Shown here: one piece after another, positions 16,760 through 25,904 of the stretch
How positions within the stretch are numbered: position 1 is the stretch's first letter
How the letters are laid out: each line of letters starts with the position of its first letter
Notes under the pieces: model-generated
The model's input: the letters and a program-made list of their open reading frames with translations, nothing else
What the model was told of the DNA's origin: nothing
The model's database searches: none
Position numbers and translations under genes: made by a program
Origin: Prosthecobacter debontii
GTDB taxonomy: Bacteria > Verrucomicrobiota > Verrucomicrobiia > Verrucomicrobiales > Akkermansiaceae
Reading direction: 5' to 3'
DNA: 57,834 bases
NCBI GenBank assembly: GCA_945862245.1
Contig: CAMAXN010000013.1
Span: forward strand, 1 to 57,834

Positions 16760-17311
16760 ATGAATGACACGGAAGCCACACCGAGAAATATCGTTCTGAT
16801 CGGCTTCATGGGATGCGGGAAATCCACCGTAGGGCGTGAGCTGCACCAACGGCTCGGCTACCACCTCATGGACATCGACCATATCATTGAGCAAACCATA
16901 GGGAAAAAGATCACCGAGATTTTCCGCGAGGAGGGCGAGCAAGCCTTCCGTGATTTCGAGACCATGCAGCTCCAAGAAATTTCCAAGCAAACCGATGCGC
17001 GTCACATCATTTCCACCGGCGGGGGGATTGTGATCCGCCCGGAGAACCGCGCTCTACTGCGTAAGCTCGGCTACGTCGTCTGGCTGCGCGCCCCCGAAAA
17101 CATCATTTACGAGCGCACCTCCCGCAACCGCGACCGCCCTTTGCTCAACGCTCCGGACGCCCGCGAAAAAATCTCCGACCTCCTCGCCGAGCGCGAGCCA
17201 TGGTATCGCGAGACCGCCCATCTCCGCGTGGACACCGCCGGGCTGGAGTCCCACGAACTCGCCACCGGCATCCTAGAAAGCGCCCGCTATTTTTTCGCTC
17301 ATTCCGCATGA
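16760..17311 (+). CDS. aroK: Shikimate kinase
   Basis: Phosphorylates shikimate at O-3 in chorismate synthesis. The 183 residues include the P-loop GFMGCGKSTVGREL, the shikimate-binding Asp in LMDIDHIIEQ, REEGEQAFRDFE, STGGGIVIRPENR and the RNRDRPLL lid. The ATG at 16760 gives a short 9-residue lead before the first strand. Its stop overlaps the queG start (ATGA at 17308), which points to translational coupling between the two genes. Confidence 0.95.
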   Translation: MNDTEATPRNIVLIGFMGCGKSTVGRELHQRLGYHLMDIDHIIEQTIGKKITEIFREEGEQAFRDFETMQLQEISKQTDARHIISTGGGIVIRPENRALLRKLGYVVWLRAPENIIYERTSRNRDRPLLNAPDAREKISDLLAEREPWYRETAHLRVDTAGLESHELATGILESARYFFAHSA

Positions 17312-18444
17312 GCGAACCCGCCGAAACCATCAAGCGCTGGGCCGCCGAGCTCGGATTCGACGATTGCCGCATCGCCACCGCGAAACGCGCCACCCACGCC
17401 GACGAGTTCATGGAATGGATCGGCGACGACCGCCACGGCGAGATGGCGTGGATGGAAAAAATGCCCCACCGCCGCTGTGATCCCCGCGAAGTTCTACCCG
17501 GCTGCCGCGCCGTCATCTGCCTCGCGCTGAACTACCACACCGGCTCCAACCCTTTCCCCGAAGACCACCCCGCGGACTACCGCATCGCCCGCTATTCGTG
17601 GAATGAAGACTACCACGATCTCATCGAAAAACGCCTCGCTCTCCTCGACGCGAAGCTTAGGGGACTCGGCGGCACCCAGCGTTATTACGTCGATACCGGC
17701 CCGGTGCTGGAGCGGGATTTTGCTACGGATTCCGGCCTCGGCTGGAGTGGGAAATCCACCGTCCAGATCCACCGCCGGCTTGGCGCTTGGTTCTTTCTCG
17801 CCGAGCTACTCACCACCCTCGACCTCCCGCCCGATCCCGCTTTCGGTGACCATTGCGGGAAATGCACGCGCTGCATCACCGCCTGCCCCACCGGTGCGAT
17901 CACCGCTCCCCACAAGCTCGATGCCCGCCGCTGCATCTCCTATCTCACCATCGAGAACAAAGGCTCGATCCCGATCGAATTCCGCCGCGCCATCGGCGAC
18001 CGCATCTATGGCTGCGATGATTGCCTCGAAGCCTGCCCTTGGAACCGCTTCGCCCGAACCTCACGCGAAATCACCTTCCAAGCCCGCCCGGAAATCTTCA
18101 CCCACCGCCTCCGCGACTTTCTCGCTATGGACGACGATGCCTTCCGCCGCACCTTCGCAAAATCTCCCATCAAGCGCATCAAGCGCCCCCGTTTTTTACG
18201 CAACGTCTGCGTCGCTCTCGGCAACACCGGAACATCGGATGACATTCCCGCCCTGAGGCAAGCCGCACAAGACCCTGATCCTCTTGTCTCCGAGCATGCG
18301 GAGTGGGCTTTGGGGGAAATTGAGGCAAGGAAGTATCACGATATAAAAAAAGAAGAATTCGATCCACAACCGAAGCGAAGCGGAGATAGCCGGACTGGAA
18401 ACTTCCAATCGTTCCGGCAAATGGACGCAGACCAACACGGATAA
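17308..18444 (+). CDS. queG: Epoxyqueuosine reductase with a repeat-derived C-terminus
   Basis: Reduces epoxyqueuosine to queuosine in tRNA with cobalamin and two [4Fe-4S] clusters. The 378 residues contain the B12-binding region (NYHTG, YSWNEDYHD, DTGPVLERDFA, GLGWSGKST) and cluster motifs CGKCTRCITACPTG and YGCDDCLEACPWN. HEAT-like helices follow (DIPALRQAAQDPDPLVSEHA). The usual end is near WALGEIEARK. The next 33 codons (beginning EEFDPQPKRSGDSR) are encoded by a dispersed repeat also present at 4740-4834, so the tail is an insertion-derived extension. The open frame continues upstream to 17200, but the ATG overlapping aroK is the family start. Confidence 0.93.
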   Translation: MSEPAETIKRWAAELGFDDCRIATAKRATHADEFMEWIGDDRHGEMAWMEKMPHRRCDPREVLPGCRAVICLALNYHTGSNPFPEDHPADYRIARYSWNEDYHDLIEKRLALLDAKLRGLGGTQRYYVDTGPVLERDFATDSGLGWSGKSTVQIHRRLGAWFFLAELLTTLDLPPDPAFGDHCGKCTRCITACPTGAITAPHKLDARRCISYLTIENKGSIPIEFRRAIGDRIYGCDDCLEACPWNRFARTSREITFQARPEIFTHRLRDFLAMDDDAFRRTFAKSPIKRIKRPRFLRNVCVALGNTGTSDDIPALRQAAQDPDPLVSEHAEWALGEIEARKYHDIKKEEFDPQPKRSGDSRTGNFQSFRQMDADQHG

Positions 18445-18446
18445 GA
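18351..18446 (-). repeat. Dispersed repeat of about 95 bp, copy B
   Basis: Inverted copy of the element at 4740-4834. It covers the last 31 sense codons of queG and its stop codon, so the repeat, not the ancestral gene, supplies the stop. A shorter scrap of similar sequence (CGTGTTAATCCGCGTTTATA) lies at 18531-18550 in the convergent intergenic region. Confidence 0.8.
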
Positions 18447-18656
18447 TGTGCGAGAAGACTCGTTTGTACCTTCAAGAGATCATTACTATGCGGCGCTATA
18501 TTTGAGATCGATATGACGATCGATTGCTCCGTGTTAATCCGCGTTTATACGTGGTTTTCTTACTCATTTTGAGAGTCTTGCTCTTTACCCCGATGTTATA
18601 ATTAGGATCAACCTTTCCCATATCTGTCAGTTGGAAATAGATCACCTTCATACTGC

Positions 18657-19529
18657 TCACTTCTTACCCGCCGCCACCCGCCAGATTGCGAACAGGCTGA
18701 CTAGCGCCCCAGCAAGTTCGTATGCTTGGAAACTCTCACCAAAAAAAACGAACGCACCAAATGCTGTGACGACCGGCAAAGCCATCTGCAGCGAGGAGCC
18801 TTGTACGATCGAAAGGTGCTGATAGGCGCTCGTCATGTAGAGCTGACCGAAGGTGACCACAATGGCCGCCGCCCCGAGAAATCCCCAGCTGAAATCGGAA
18901 AGTTCCGCCACCTTTACCAACGAGGGCACGCCCATTAGCAGGGAGAAAACGACTAGCGCAGCGTAAATCTGCGCTGGATGCATGTCGTCGCGGAGCCTTC
19001 GAACGATAACCACCACCCAGCCCGATGATACGGCTCCGAGCAGCCCGAGTAGATCATACATGGAGGGAGTCAGAGAGGATTTCCCATCGCTCAGGAATAC
19101 AACCAGCCCCGCCAACGCAACCACCAGCCAGACCCGTTTCACCATGCTCACTTTTTCCTTAAGCCAAAACGCGGCGATTAGCGTTGCGAACATCGGGTAA
19201 GTGAGGTTGATCACAGATGCCCGCGCGGCGCCGAGTTCCACGATAGTTATATAGAAACTAATGATCGCCACCCCACCGATCAAGCCGCGCATGAATACAA
19301 AGCGGTTCGTAAAAACCCGCTTCCAATCTAAAATTCCGCTCTTCCGGTAAATCGCATGGAGAAGGAAAACCCCCAGCACTCCACGAAATAGCAACGCCAT
19401 CCAACCGTCCGCCGCCACAGAAAAATCCGAAGCTGCGCGGATCAGCAGCGTATTCGCCGCGAAAAGCACGACCGAAGCGAGCATACACAGCACACCTTTT
19501 ACGTCTACTTGTTCGTCACAACGCTCCAT
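18657..19529 (-). CDS. EamA/DMT-family transporter
   Basis: A 290-residue inner-membrane protein with about ten hydrophobic helices in two EamA repeats: residues 10-140 (VKGVLCMLASVVLFAANTLL through LTYPMFATLIAAFWLKEKVS) and 155-285 (LLGLLGAVSSGWVVVIVRRL through LPVVTAFGAFVFFGESFQ). The ALxxxLxLxE-like helix ends with a charged KEKV/GES in both halves are typical of drug/metabolite exporters. The substrate cannot be told. It is convergent with queG and divergent from the cytochrome operon. Confidence 0.9.
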   Translation of the reverse strand: MERCDEQVDVKGVLCMLASVVLFAANTLLIRAASDFSVAADGWMALLFRGVLGVFLLHAIYRKSGILDWKRVFTNRFVFMRGLIGGVAIISFYITIVELGAARASVINLTYPMFATLIAAFWLKEKVSMVKRVWLVVALAGLVVFLSDGKSSLTPSMYDLLGLLGAVSSGWVVVIVRRLRDDMHPAQIYAALVVFSLLMGVPSLVKVAELSDFSWGFLGAAAIVVTFGQLYMTSAYQHLSIVQGSSLQMALPVVTAFGAFVFFGESFQAYELAGALVSLFAIWRVAAGKK

Positions 19530-19695
19530 ATTTGCTCAGCTTGTCCGCTGTCGGAACGAGAGGCGCAATCAAAATCTATTTTCTCCCTCCACCCGAGGTA
19601 AATATGAAAGATTATGTGATCAGAAGTGTATTATTTTAACAAGATCTATCCAAGCTATAAAATTGCCATAGATTACTAGCAACCCTTCCCCATTT

Positions 19696-22242
19696 ATGTT
19701 CCGAAAAGTATTTCCACTGCTGTTGATCTCGTGCTGCGCGGTCGATGCTGCTGAGCCGATTTCCTACAACCGCGACATCCGACCCATCCTTGCGGAGAAC
19801 TGTTTCGCCTGCCATGGCCCAGACAAGGAATCCCGCGAGGCGAAGTTGCGTTTGGACATCAGGGAAAGCGCTCTCGAAAAGGAGGCATTCGTTGCGGGAA
19901 ACTCGAAGGAATCCGAGCTTATCTACCGAATCAACAACACGGACGAGGAAGAGGTTATGCCTCCACCGGAATCCCATAGGAGTCTCAACGCGGAGCAAAA
20001 GAGTTTACTTGCGGACTGGATCGATCAAGGCGCGAAGTACGAGCCTCACTGGGCATACATCAAGGCGGAGCGGCCGGAAATTCCCAATATGGGAGCCGCC
20101 AATCCGATCGACAATTTCATCCTCGCCACGCTGAAAGTGGGTCAGGTCGGACTCTCTCCCCGCGCTGATGACGCAACATTGGCGCGCCGCATTTCCTTCG
20201 ACCTCACCGGCCTTCCTCCTGCCCAAACCGGCACAAAGGATGCCAAATCGGGCATCGATGTCTTACTGGCATCGCCACACTATGGCGAACGCATGGCGGT
20301 CTTCTGGCTGGATCTTGCGAGATACGCGGACACCGTCGGCTACCACGACGATGGCGAACGCGATACCTCACCCTACCGTGACTACGTTATAGATGCCTTC
20401 AACAGTAACAAGCCCTACAACGAGTTCATCATCCAGCAACTCGCGGGGGATCTCCTTGAAAAACCGACGACAGAAAACTACGTCGCGAGCTCCTTCAACC
20501 GGATCAACCAGATCTCCAAGGAAGGCGGGATCCAGGACGAGGAATACGTTGCGAAATATAGGGCGGAACGTGTACGCACCACATCAGTTGCGTTCCTTGG
20601 ATCCACGATTGGATGTGCGGAGTGCCATGACCACAAGTTCGATCCCTTCAGCGCACGAGACTTCTATTCCATGGGCGCGTTCTTCGCGGACATATTCGAA
20701 AAAGGCGCCTTCAACGGCGACGGAAAATACAACGAAGGTGCTGACATCAATAATTACCCGGGATTCACCATGAGCGAGTGGGGGCCTGTACTTAGCCTGC
20801 CCACCGAGGAACAGAAGGTGTGGCTTGAGAAGCTGGCCAAGGAACAACAGGCGGCGGAGGCCGAGCTGATAAAAATAACTCCAGAGCTCGAAAACGCTTT
20901 CAATAAATGGATCTCGGAACTGCGGACGGGCATCACGGAGTATGGCGCCGAAAAGGCTTTGGCCGGATTACCCGAACCGACCCGCAAAGCCCTCGTGGAA
21001 AACACCGGGAAAGAATTAGCAGATGCGGAGAAAACGGCTCTTCTTGAGCACTACCGGAAAAGTGCCCCTATATTGGAGGTTCAGAGAAAAAACCTTGAGC
21101 GCATCACAAATGAAAAAAATATACTCCAGAGAGAAATTCGCAGCACCTTGGTCACACTCAGCGCAACGCCACGCGAAACGCGCCTCCTTCCACGCGGAAA
21201 TTGGATGGACCGCTCTGGGGTGGTCGTGCAGCCATCCGCCCCCGCTTTCCTAATCTCCACTGGAGATAAAGGAAAACCGGATGCGAAAGAATCACCGCGA
21301 CAAACCCGGCTCGACCTTGCGAAATGGATTGCCTCACGCGACAACCCCCTAACCGCACGCGCTTTCACCAACCGCGTCTGGGCCATGTTTTTCGGAACCG
21401 GCCTCTCCCGCGACCTGCAGGATCTCGGAAACCAAGGGAGCTGGCCGACCCATCATGAATTACTGGATTGGCTGTCAGTGGAATTCATGGAATCAGGATG
21501 GGACGTGAAGCACCTAATTAAACTGATCGTCACTTCACAGACCTACCAGCAGTCGTCAAACCCATCACCGGAGATGCAGGAAAACGATCCTTATAATCTG
21601 CTCTATGTGCGCCAGAATCCGCAGCGCTTATCCGCCGAGTTTATACGAGACAACGCGCTCGCGGTTTCCGGCCTACTCAATGACGAGATCGGCGGAAAAA
21701 GCGCCAAGCCCTATCAGCCTGCAGGTTACTATGCCCAGCTGAATTTCCCGAAACGGGAATACCAAGCCGATACGGATGCAGGGCAATACCGGCGCGGGGT
21801 TTATATGCACTGGCAGCGTTCATTCCTGCACCCCATGCTGGTGGCCTTCGACGCCCCGCCACGCGAGGAGTGCACCGCCAGCCGCGCGGCAAGCAACACT
21901 CCCCTGCAGGCGCTGAACCTTCTCAACGACCCGACATTCGTCGAAGCCGCCCGCGTTCTTGCGCAGCGCGTTTTGGCGGAGCAGCCGGACACAGAATCGC
22001 GCATCCGGGTGGCGTTCCAGCGCATGCTTGGTCGTGCTCCAAGCAGTGATGAATTTACACTCATCAAGGAGCTCCATGACAGTCAAAAGGCGCGCTACAT
22101 TGCGAAACCGGATGACGCGAAGGCACTCGCCTCGGTAGGAATGAGGACCTTACCCACAGACCTAAACCCTGTCGATTTAGCAGCTCTTACGGCAGTGACG
22201 CGCGCCCTTTTCAATCTCCACGAAACCATTACTCGCTACTGA
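19696..22242 (+). CDS. Secreted PSCyt1-DUF1549-DUF1553 cytochrome protein
   Basis: An 848-residue exported protein of the kind abundant in Planctomycetes and Verrucomicrobia. Residues 1-20 are a signal peptide (FRKVFPLLLISCCAVDAAE). Residues about 22-110 are a PSCyt1 cytochrome c with the haem motif CFACHGPD near residue 36 and a PEN/MPP segment. DUF1549 (PSCyt2) follows (FDLTGLPPAQ, FWLDLARYADTVGYHDDGER, and a second CAECHDHKFDPF motif). The C-terminal third is DUF1553 (PSD1: TRLDLAKWIAS, AFTNRVWAMFFGTGLSRDL, RAASNTPLQALNLLNDPTF). There is no PA14 or LamG insert. The function is unproven; a role in extracytoplasmic polymer oxidation is often suggested. The partner DUF1501 gene begins 31 bp downstream. 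Confidence 0.93.
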   Translation: MFRKVFPLLLISCCAVDAAEPISYNRDIRPILAENCFACHGPDKESREAKLRLDIRESALEKEAFVAGNSKESELIYRINNTDEEEVMPPPESHRSLNAEQKSLLADWIDQGAKYEPHWAYIKAERPEIPNMGAANPIDNFILATLKVGQVGLSPRADDATLARRISFDLTGLPPAQTGTKDAKSGIDVLLASPHYGERMAVFWLDLARYADTVGYHDDGERDTSPYRDYVIDAFNSNKPYNEFIIQQLAGDLLEKPTTENYVASSFNRINQISKEGGIQDEEYVAKYRAERVRTTSVAFLGSTIGCAECHDHKFDPFSARDFYSMGAFFADIFEKGAFNGDGKYNEGADINNYPGFTMSEWGPVLSLPTEEQKVWLEKLAKEQQAAEAELIKITPELENAFNKWISELRTGITEYGAEKALAGLPEPTRKALVENTGKELADAEKTALLEHYRKSAPILEVQRKNLERITNEKNILQREIRSTLVTLSATPRETRLLPRGNWMDRSGVVVQPSAPAFLISTGDKGKPDAKESPRQTRLDLAKWIASRDNPLTARAFTNRVWAMFFGTGLSRDLQDLGNQGSWPTHHELLDWLSVEFMESGWDVKHLIKLIVTSQTYQQSSNPSPEMQENDPYNLLYVRQNPQRLSAEFIRDNALAVSGLLNDEIGGKSAKPYQPAGYYAQLNFPKREYQADTDAGQYRRGVYMHWQRSFLHPMLVAFDAPPREECTASRAASNTPLQALNLLNDPTFVEAARVLAQRVLAEQPDTESRIRVAFQRMLGRAPSSDEFTLIKELHDSQKARYIAKPDDAKALASVGMRTLPTDLNPVDLAALTAVTRALFNLHETITRY

Positions 22243-22273
22243 ACGAACACGCAACTAACCGGAATTCATACCA

Positions 22274-23707
22274 ATGTCCCCACAGCAAAATTTCGTCGAT
22301 GCCATCAACCGCCGCGCGTTTCTGCGCAACGCTTCGTATTCCCTCGGAAGTGCGGCCCTTGGCTGTTTCCTCACACGCGACCTTCAGGCAGCCACCGATA
22401 CCAAGTGGCAGGGCATCCTCGGGGGCAACACCCATTTCCCACCCAAGGCGAAGCGCGTCATCCATCTCTGCATGGCCGGCGGCCCCTCCCATCTGGAGAC
22501 TCTCGACCACAAGCCCGCACTCGCCAAACTCGGAGGCCAGCCGATGCCGACCTCCTTCACTGAGGGACAACAGCTCGCCCAGTTGCAGGGTCAGCGCAAC
22601 GGATTGAAATGCCTCGCGCCGCAATACGAGTTCAAGCCCTTCGGCAAGTGCGGCCGGATGATGTCGACTGCATTACCACACATCGCGTCGATCGCCGACG
22701 AGATCGCGGTGATCAACTCGATGTACACCGAGCAGATTAACCACGACCCCGCCCACACTTTCATGAACACGGGCTCCATCATTCCCGGACGCCCGTCGAT
22801 GGGCTCATGGTTGCTTTATGGACTCGGCGCTGAAACGGACGAGCTGCCCGGATTTGTCGTGATGACTTCCTCGGGCGGTGGTCAGGACCAGCCCATCGCT
22901 TCGCGGCAGTGGCATAGCGGCTTCCTCTCATCAAAGTTCCAAGGCGTGCAGTTCAACGCAAATGGCGATCCTGTCCACTACGTCAGCAACCCGAAAGGCG
23001 TCTCTCGCGAAGACCAAAAGGATCTTCTAGGCACTGTAAACCGTATGAACGGCATCTTGCAAGGGCGCTACAATGATCCCGAGATCGCAACACGCATCGC
23101 CCAATATGAGATGGCTTTCAAGATGCAGGCCTCGGTTCCTGGCCTGATGGATGTCACGGCTGAGCCCCAGCACGTTTTCGATGCCTATGGGGCAAAACCC
23201 GGCGACGGCTCATTCGCCTCGAACTGCCTGAACGCTCGCCGACTTGCAGAGCGTGGGGTTCGTTTCATCCAGGTCTACCACCGCGGTTGGGACCATCACG
23301 GGGGCATCAGGAATGGCATCAATACCGTAGCGGGGCACATCGACAAAGCAACGGCCGCTCTCATCAACGATCTCAAGGCGCGCGGCATGCTTGAGGACAC
23401 CCTGGTAATCTGGGGCGGGGAATTCGGACGAACGCCGATGGCCCAGGGCGATGGCAGGGATCACCACATCCAGGCATTTTCCCTCTGGATGGCGGGCGCT
23501 GGAGTCAAAGGCGGCACCACCTACGGATCGACCGACGAACTCGGCTACAAAGTCGCCACTGATGGTGTTTCCGTACACGACCTCCATGCTACGATGCTTC
23601 ATCAGCTAGGGATCGACCACGAGCGTCTCACATTCCGCTTCCAAGGTCTCGACTACAAGCTTACCGGAGTGGAAAAGGCGAAAGTCGTGAAGAGCATCCT
23701 TGCCTAA
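22274..23707 (+). CDS. DUF1501 protein, Tat-exported
   Basis: A 477-residue protein in the alkaline phosphatase/sulfatase-like DUF1501 family. The N-terminus has a twin-arginine export motif (NRRAFLRNASYSLGSAALG). Family hallmarks are HLCMAGGPSHLETLDHKP, PHTF-like HDPAHTFMNTG, RPSMGSWLLYGLG, HRGWDHHGG, and WGGEFGRTPMAQGDGRDHH near the C-terminus. It is almost always encoded next to a PSCyt-DUF1549-DUF1553 gene, as here (31 bp spacing), so the two products probably act together outside the cytoplasm. The enzymatic activity is not known. Confidence 0.93.
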   Translation: MSPQQNFVDAINRRAFLRNASYSLGSAALGCFLTRDLQAATDTKWQGILGGNTHFPPKAKRVIHLCMAGGPSHLETLDHKPALAKLGGQPMPTSFTEGQQLAQLQGQRNGLKCLAPQYEFKPFGKCGRMMSTALPHIASIADEIAVINSMYTEQINHDPAHTFMNTGSIIPGRPSMGSWLLYGLGAETDELPGFVVMTSSGGGQDQPIASRQWHSGFLSSKFQGVQFNANGDPVHYVSNPKGVSREDQKDLLGTVNRMNGILQGRYNDPEIATRIAQYEMAFKMQASVPGLMDVTAEPQHVFDAYGAKPGDGSFASNCLNARRLAERGVRFIQVYHRGWDHHGGIRNGINTVAGHIDKATAALINDLKARGMLEDTLVIWGGEFGRTPMAQGDGRDHHIQAFSLWMAGAGVKGGTTYGSTDELGYKVATDGVSVHDLHATMLHQLGIDHERLTFRFQGLDYKLTGVEKAKVVKSILA

Positions 23708-23839
23708 GCGGCCATCCACAGAACGGCCCCAACGTAATTCGCTTTAATAAATACATAACCAGACCGCTCTGGAGCACCCCCGCTTCGGTTCAATCAAATC
23801 CTTGACCCGGCAGGAAAGCCCGCCTAAACCCGCAGCCTC

Positions 23840-25039
23840 ATGGGATTTGACACACTCGGCCTCAGCGCCCCGATTCTCCAAGCGATCGAAGAAACTGGTT
23901 ACACGACCCCGACCCCGATCCAGGCGCAGGCGATCCCTGTCATCCTCGAGGGCAAAGATGTGATCGGCGCCTCGCAGACGGGAACCGGCAAGACCGCCGC
24001 CTTCGCGCTACCCGCCCTTTCCAAAATCACCAAGATGGGCAAACCCCAGATCCTAGTGCTTGAGCCGACCCGCGAGCTGGCTCACCAGGTGGCCGAGCAG
24101 TTTGAGAAATACGGCAAGCACACCGGCATGAAGGTCGCGCTGCTTTATGGCGGCGTCGGCCTCGGCGAGCAGATGAAACAGCTCACCGACGGCGCGGATA
24201 TCGTCGTTGCGACTCCCGGCCGATTGGTCGATTGCTTCTACCGAGCCGCCATGCGCTTCGGCGAAGTGAAGATCCTCATCCTCGACGAGGTGGACCGCAT
24301 GCTCGACATGGGTTTCCTCCCGCAGGTCCGGAAAATCGTCAACCTCTGCCCGTGGGAAGGCCGCCAGACCCTGTTTTTCTCCGCCACCATGCCCGCCGCG
24401 ATCCAGACCTTCGCGCAATGGTGCCTCGTCGATCCGATGAAGATCGAGATCGCCCGCCGCGAGGTCGCCGCGACCGTTTCCCATGCCTTTTACCCTGTCT
24501 CCATCGACCAGCGCGACGAGCTACTGTTGGCGCTGCTGGAGGAAACCGACTACCATTCTGTGATGATCTTCACCCGCACCCGCCGCGAGGCTGACGAGGT
24601 CACCGGCATGATCAAGTCTACCGGCCAGACCAAGGTCGCAGCCATGCACTCAGATATCAACCAGACCGACCGCATGAAAGCTCTTGCCGGCTTTAAGAGC
24701 GGCGAGTTCGAGATCCTAGTCGCCACTGACGTTGCCGCACGCGGCATCGATGTCTCGGGCGTGTCCCACGTAATCAATTACCGCGTCCCAGAAAACGCCG
24801 AGGACTACGTGCACCGCATCGGCCGCACCGGCCGCGCCCAGGCCGAGGGCGATGCCTTCACCATCCTCACCGCAGACGAACTCGATTTTGCGAAATCAGT
24901 CGAGATCTTCGTCAACCAAACCATCCCCCGCCGCAGGCTAGAGGATTTCCCCTACATCTACTCCGCACTACTCGACGACGAGCCATCGAAATCCATTCGC
25001 CGTAAAAAAGTCGGTGGCGGTAAGAAGAAGAGGAGGTAG
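23840..25039 (+). CDS. DEAD-box RNA helicase (RhlE-like) with a DEVD Walker B
   Basis: A 399-residue RNA helicase with a Q-motif (GFDTLGLSAPILQAIEETGY), Walker A ASQTGTGKT, PTRELAHQ, TPGRL, FFSATMP, ARGIDVSG and HRIGRTGRA. The motif II reads DEVD ([13 protein letters not shown]) instead of the canonical DEAD; the two catalytic acidic residues are kept, so ATPase activity is plausible. A short basic tail (RRKKVGGGKKKRR) probably binds RNA. The likely role is RNA remodelling in ribosome assembly or decay. A second, longer helicase is encoded at 28992-30707. Confidence 0.93.
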   Translation: MGFDTLGLSAPILQAIEETGYTTPTPIQAQAIPVILEGKDVIGASQTGTGKTAAFALPALSKITKMGKPQILVLEPTRELAHQVAEQFEKYGKHTGMKVALLYGGVGLGEQMKQLTDGADIVVATPGRLVDCFYRAAMRFGEVKILILDEVDRMLDMGFLPQVRKIVNLCPWEGRQTLFFSATMPAAIQTFAQWCLVDPMKIEIARREVAATVSHAFYPVSIDQRDELLLALLEETDYHSVMIFTRTRREADEVTGMIKSTGQTKVAAMHSDINQTDRMKALAGFKSGEFEILVATDVAARGIDVSGVSHVINYRVPENAEDYVHRIGRTGRAQAEGDAFTILTADELDFAKSVEIFVNQTIPRRRLEDFPYIYSALLDDEPSKSIRRKKVGGGKKKRR

Positions 25040-25427
25040 CGAAATTGCATCGCAAAGCATGCAGAGGGATAGATCAAAATAGTCTCGCCGCCAAATTTCC
25101 TTGGCAAGGCGGTTTGGAAAGCTAGACGCACGGCAAATAAAAACTGCGGCCTAATTTATCGAGTCAGCCGTTTACCGTTGCGGACTGGGTATTTTTCTTA
25201 CCAAAACACCGCCTACTGACAGACCGAAAAATACCTCAAACCCCACCTTTTTTCCCGCAACCCCCTTTTTCCCAGCCCTCCAGTCTTCGCCAAAGGCTAC
25301 GACCGGCAGTCCGGCCCGACCCAATAGCTCCTTCAGGGGCCTTCCGCAGAAAGCAAAATCCTAGCATATACATACATAAGAAAGCGAACTCCTAGCAGCC
25401 AATATATGGAACAACGCTAGATATTTA
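25040..25427. other. Convergent intergenic region, no gene seen
   Basis: The 388 bp lie between the helicase and ybeY, which converge. I see no credible coding frame. A weak stem (CCGCC at 25088-25092 with GGCGG at 25108-25112) could contribute to termination but has no U-tract. The middle is rich in C/T tracts. Confidence 0.5.
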
Positions 25428-25895
25428 CTATACAAGCTTTGATGCGAGTTCGACTGCCCAGAGCTTGTAAACGATTTCCTCCTGCGCCGACTCCATCGCC
25501 TTGCGATCAGTTTCTTCTGAATCCTCATGACCGGCGAGATGGAGCAGGCCATGGACGAAGTAGCGCAGTATCTCTCGCCCTAAAGGCTCGCCATATTCTT
25601 CCGCCTGCCGCAACGCAACCTCCACACCAATCACAATCTCACCATGGTGGAACGTAATCACATCCGTTGGTCCGGGAAGATCCATAAAATCCATGTGGAC
25701 ACGCGCACTCGTATCGTCATCTACAAGAGCCACTTCAAGCGTCGCGAGATGAGCTAGGGAATGATCCTCATGCACAGCCAAAGCGGCAACCATCTGCACT
25801 GCGGTATCTCCGATATCCTCCAGAGCAATCAGCCAAGATAAAGGGATATCGACCGCTTCCTGATGGTTGCCGATAATGATTTCGAGTTTGTGCAT
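25428..25895 (-). CDS. ybeY: Endoribonuclease YbeY
   Basis: A single-strand endoribonuclease for 16S rRNA 3' end maturation and ribosome quality control. The 155 residues include LVDDDTSARVHMDF, the strand PTDVITFHHGEIVIGVEVA, and the zinc site HGLLHLAGHEDSEETDR (HxxxHxxxxH-like: H...H...H) in the expected place. The C-terminal extension KLWAVELASKLV is short. The start is 9 bp downstream of the HD-phosphodiesterase gene, an arrangement also known from many other bacteria (ybeY next to pgpH). Confidence 0.94.
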   Translation of the reverse strand: MHKLEIIIGNHQEAVDIPLSWLIALEDIGDTAVQMVAALAVHEDHSLAHLATLEVALVDDDTSARVHMDFMDLPGPTDVITFHHGEIVIGVEVALRQAEEYGEPLGREILRYFVHGLLHLAGHEDSEETDRKAMESAQEEIVYKLWAVELASKLV

Positions 25896-25904
25896 GCGGG
25901 TTAT

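Noticed and set aside
25088..25112. CCGCC/GGCGG stem as a Rho-independent terminator for the helicase
   Set aside because: Five-bp stem with a 15-nt loop and no U-tract; too weak to call.
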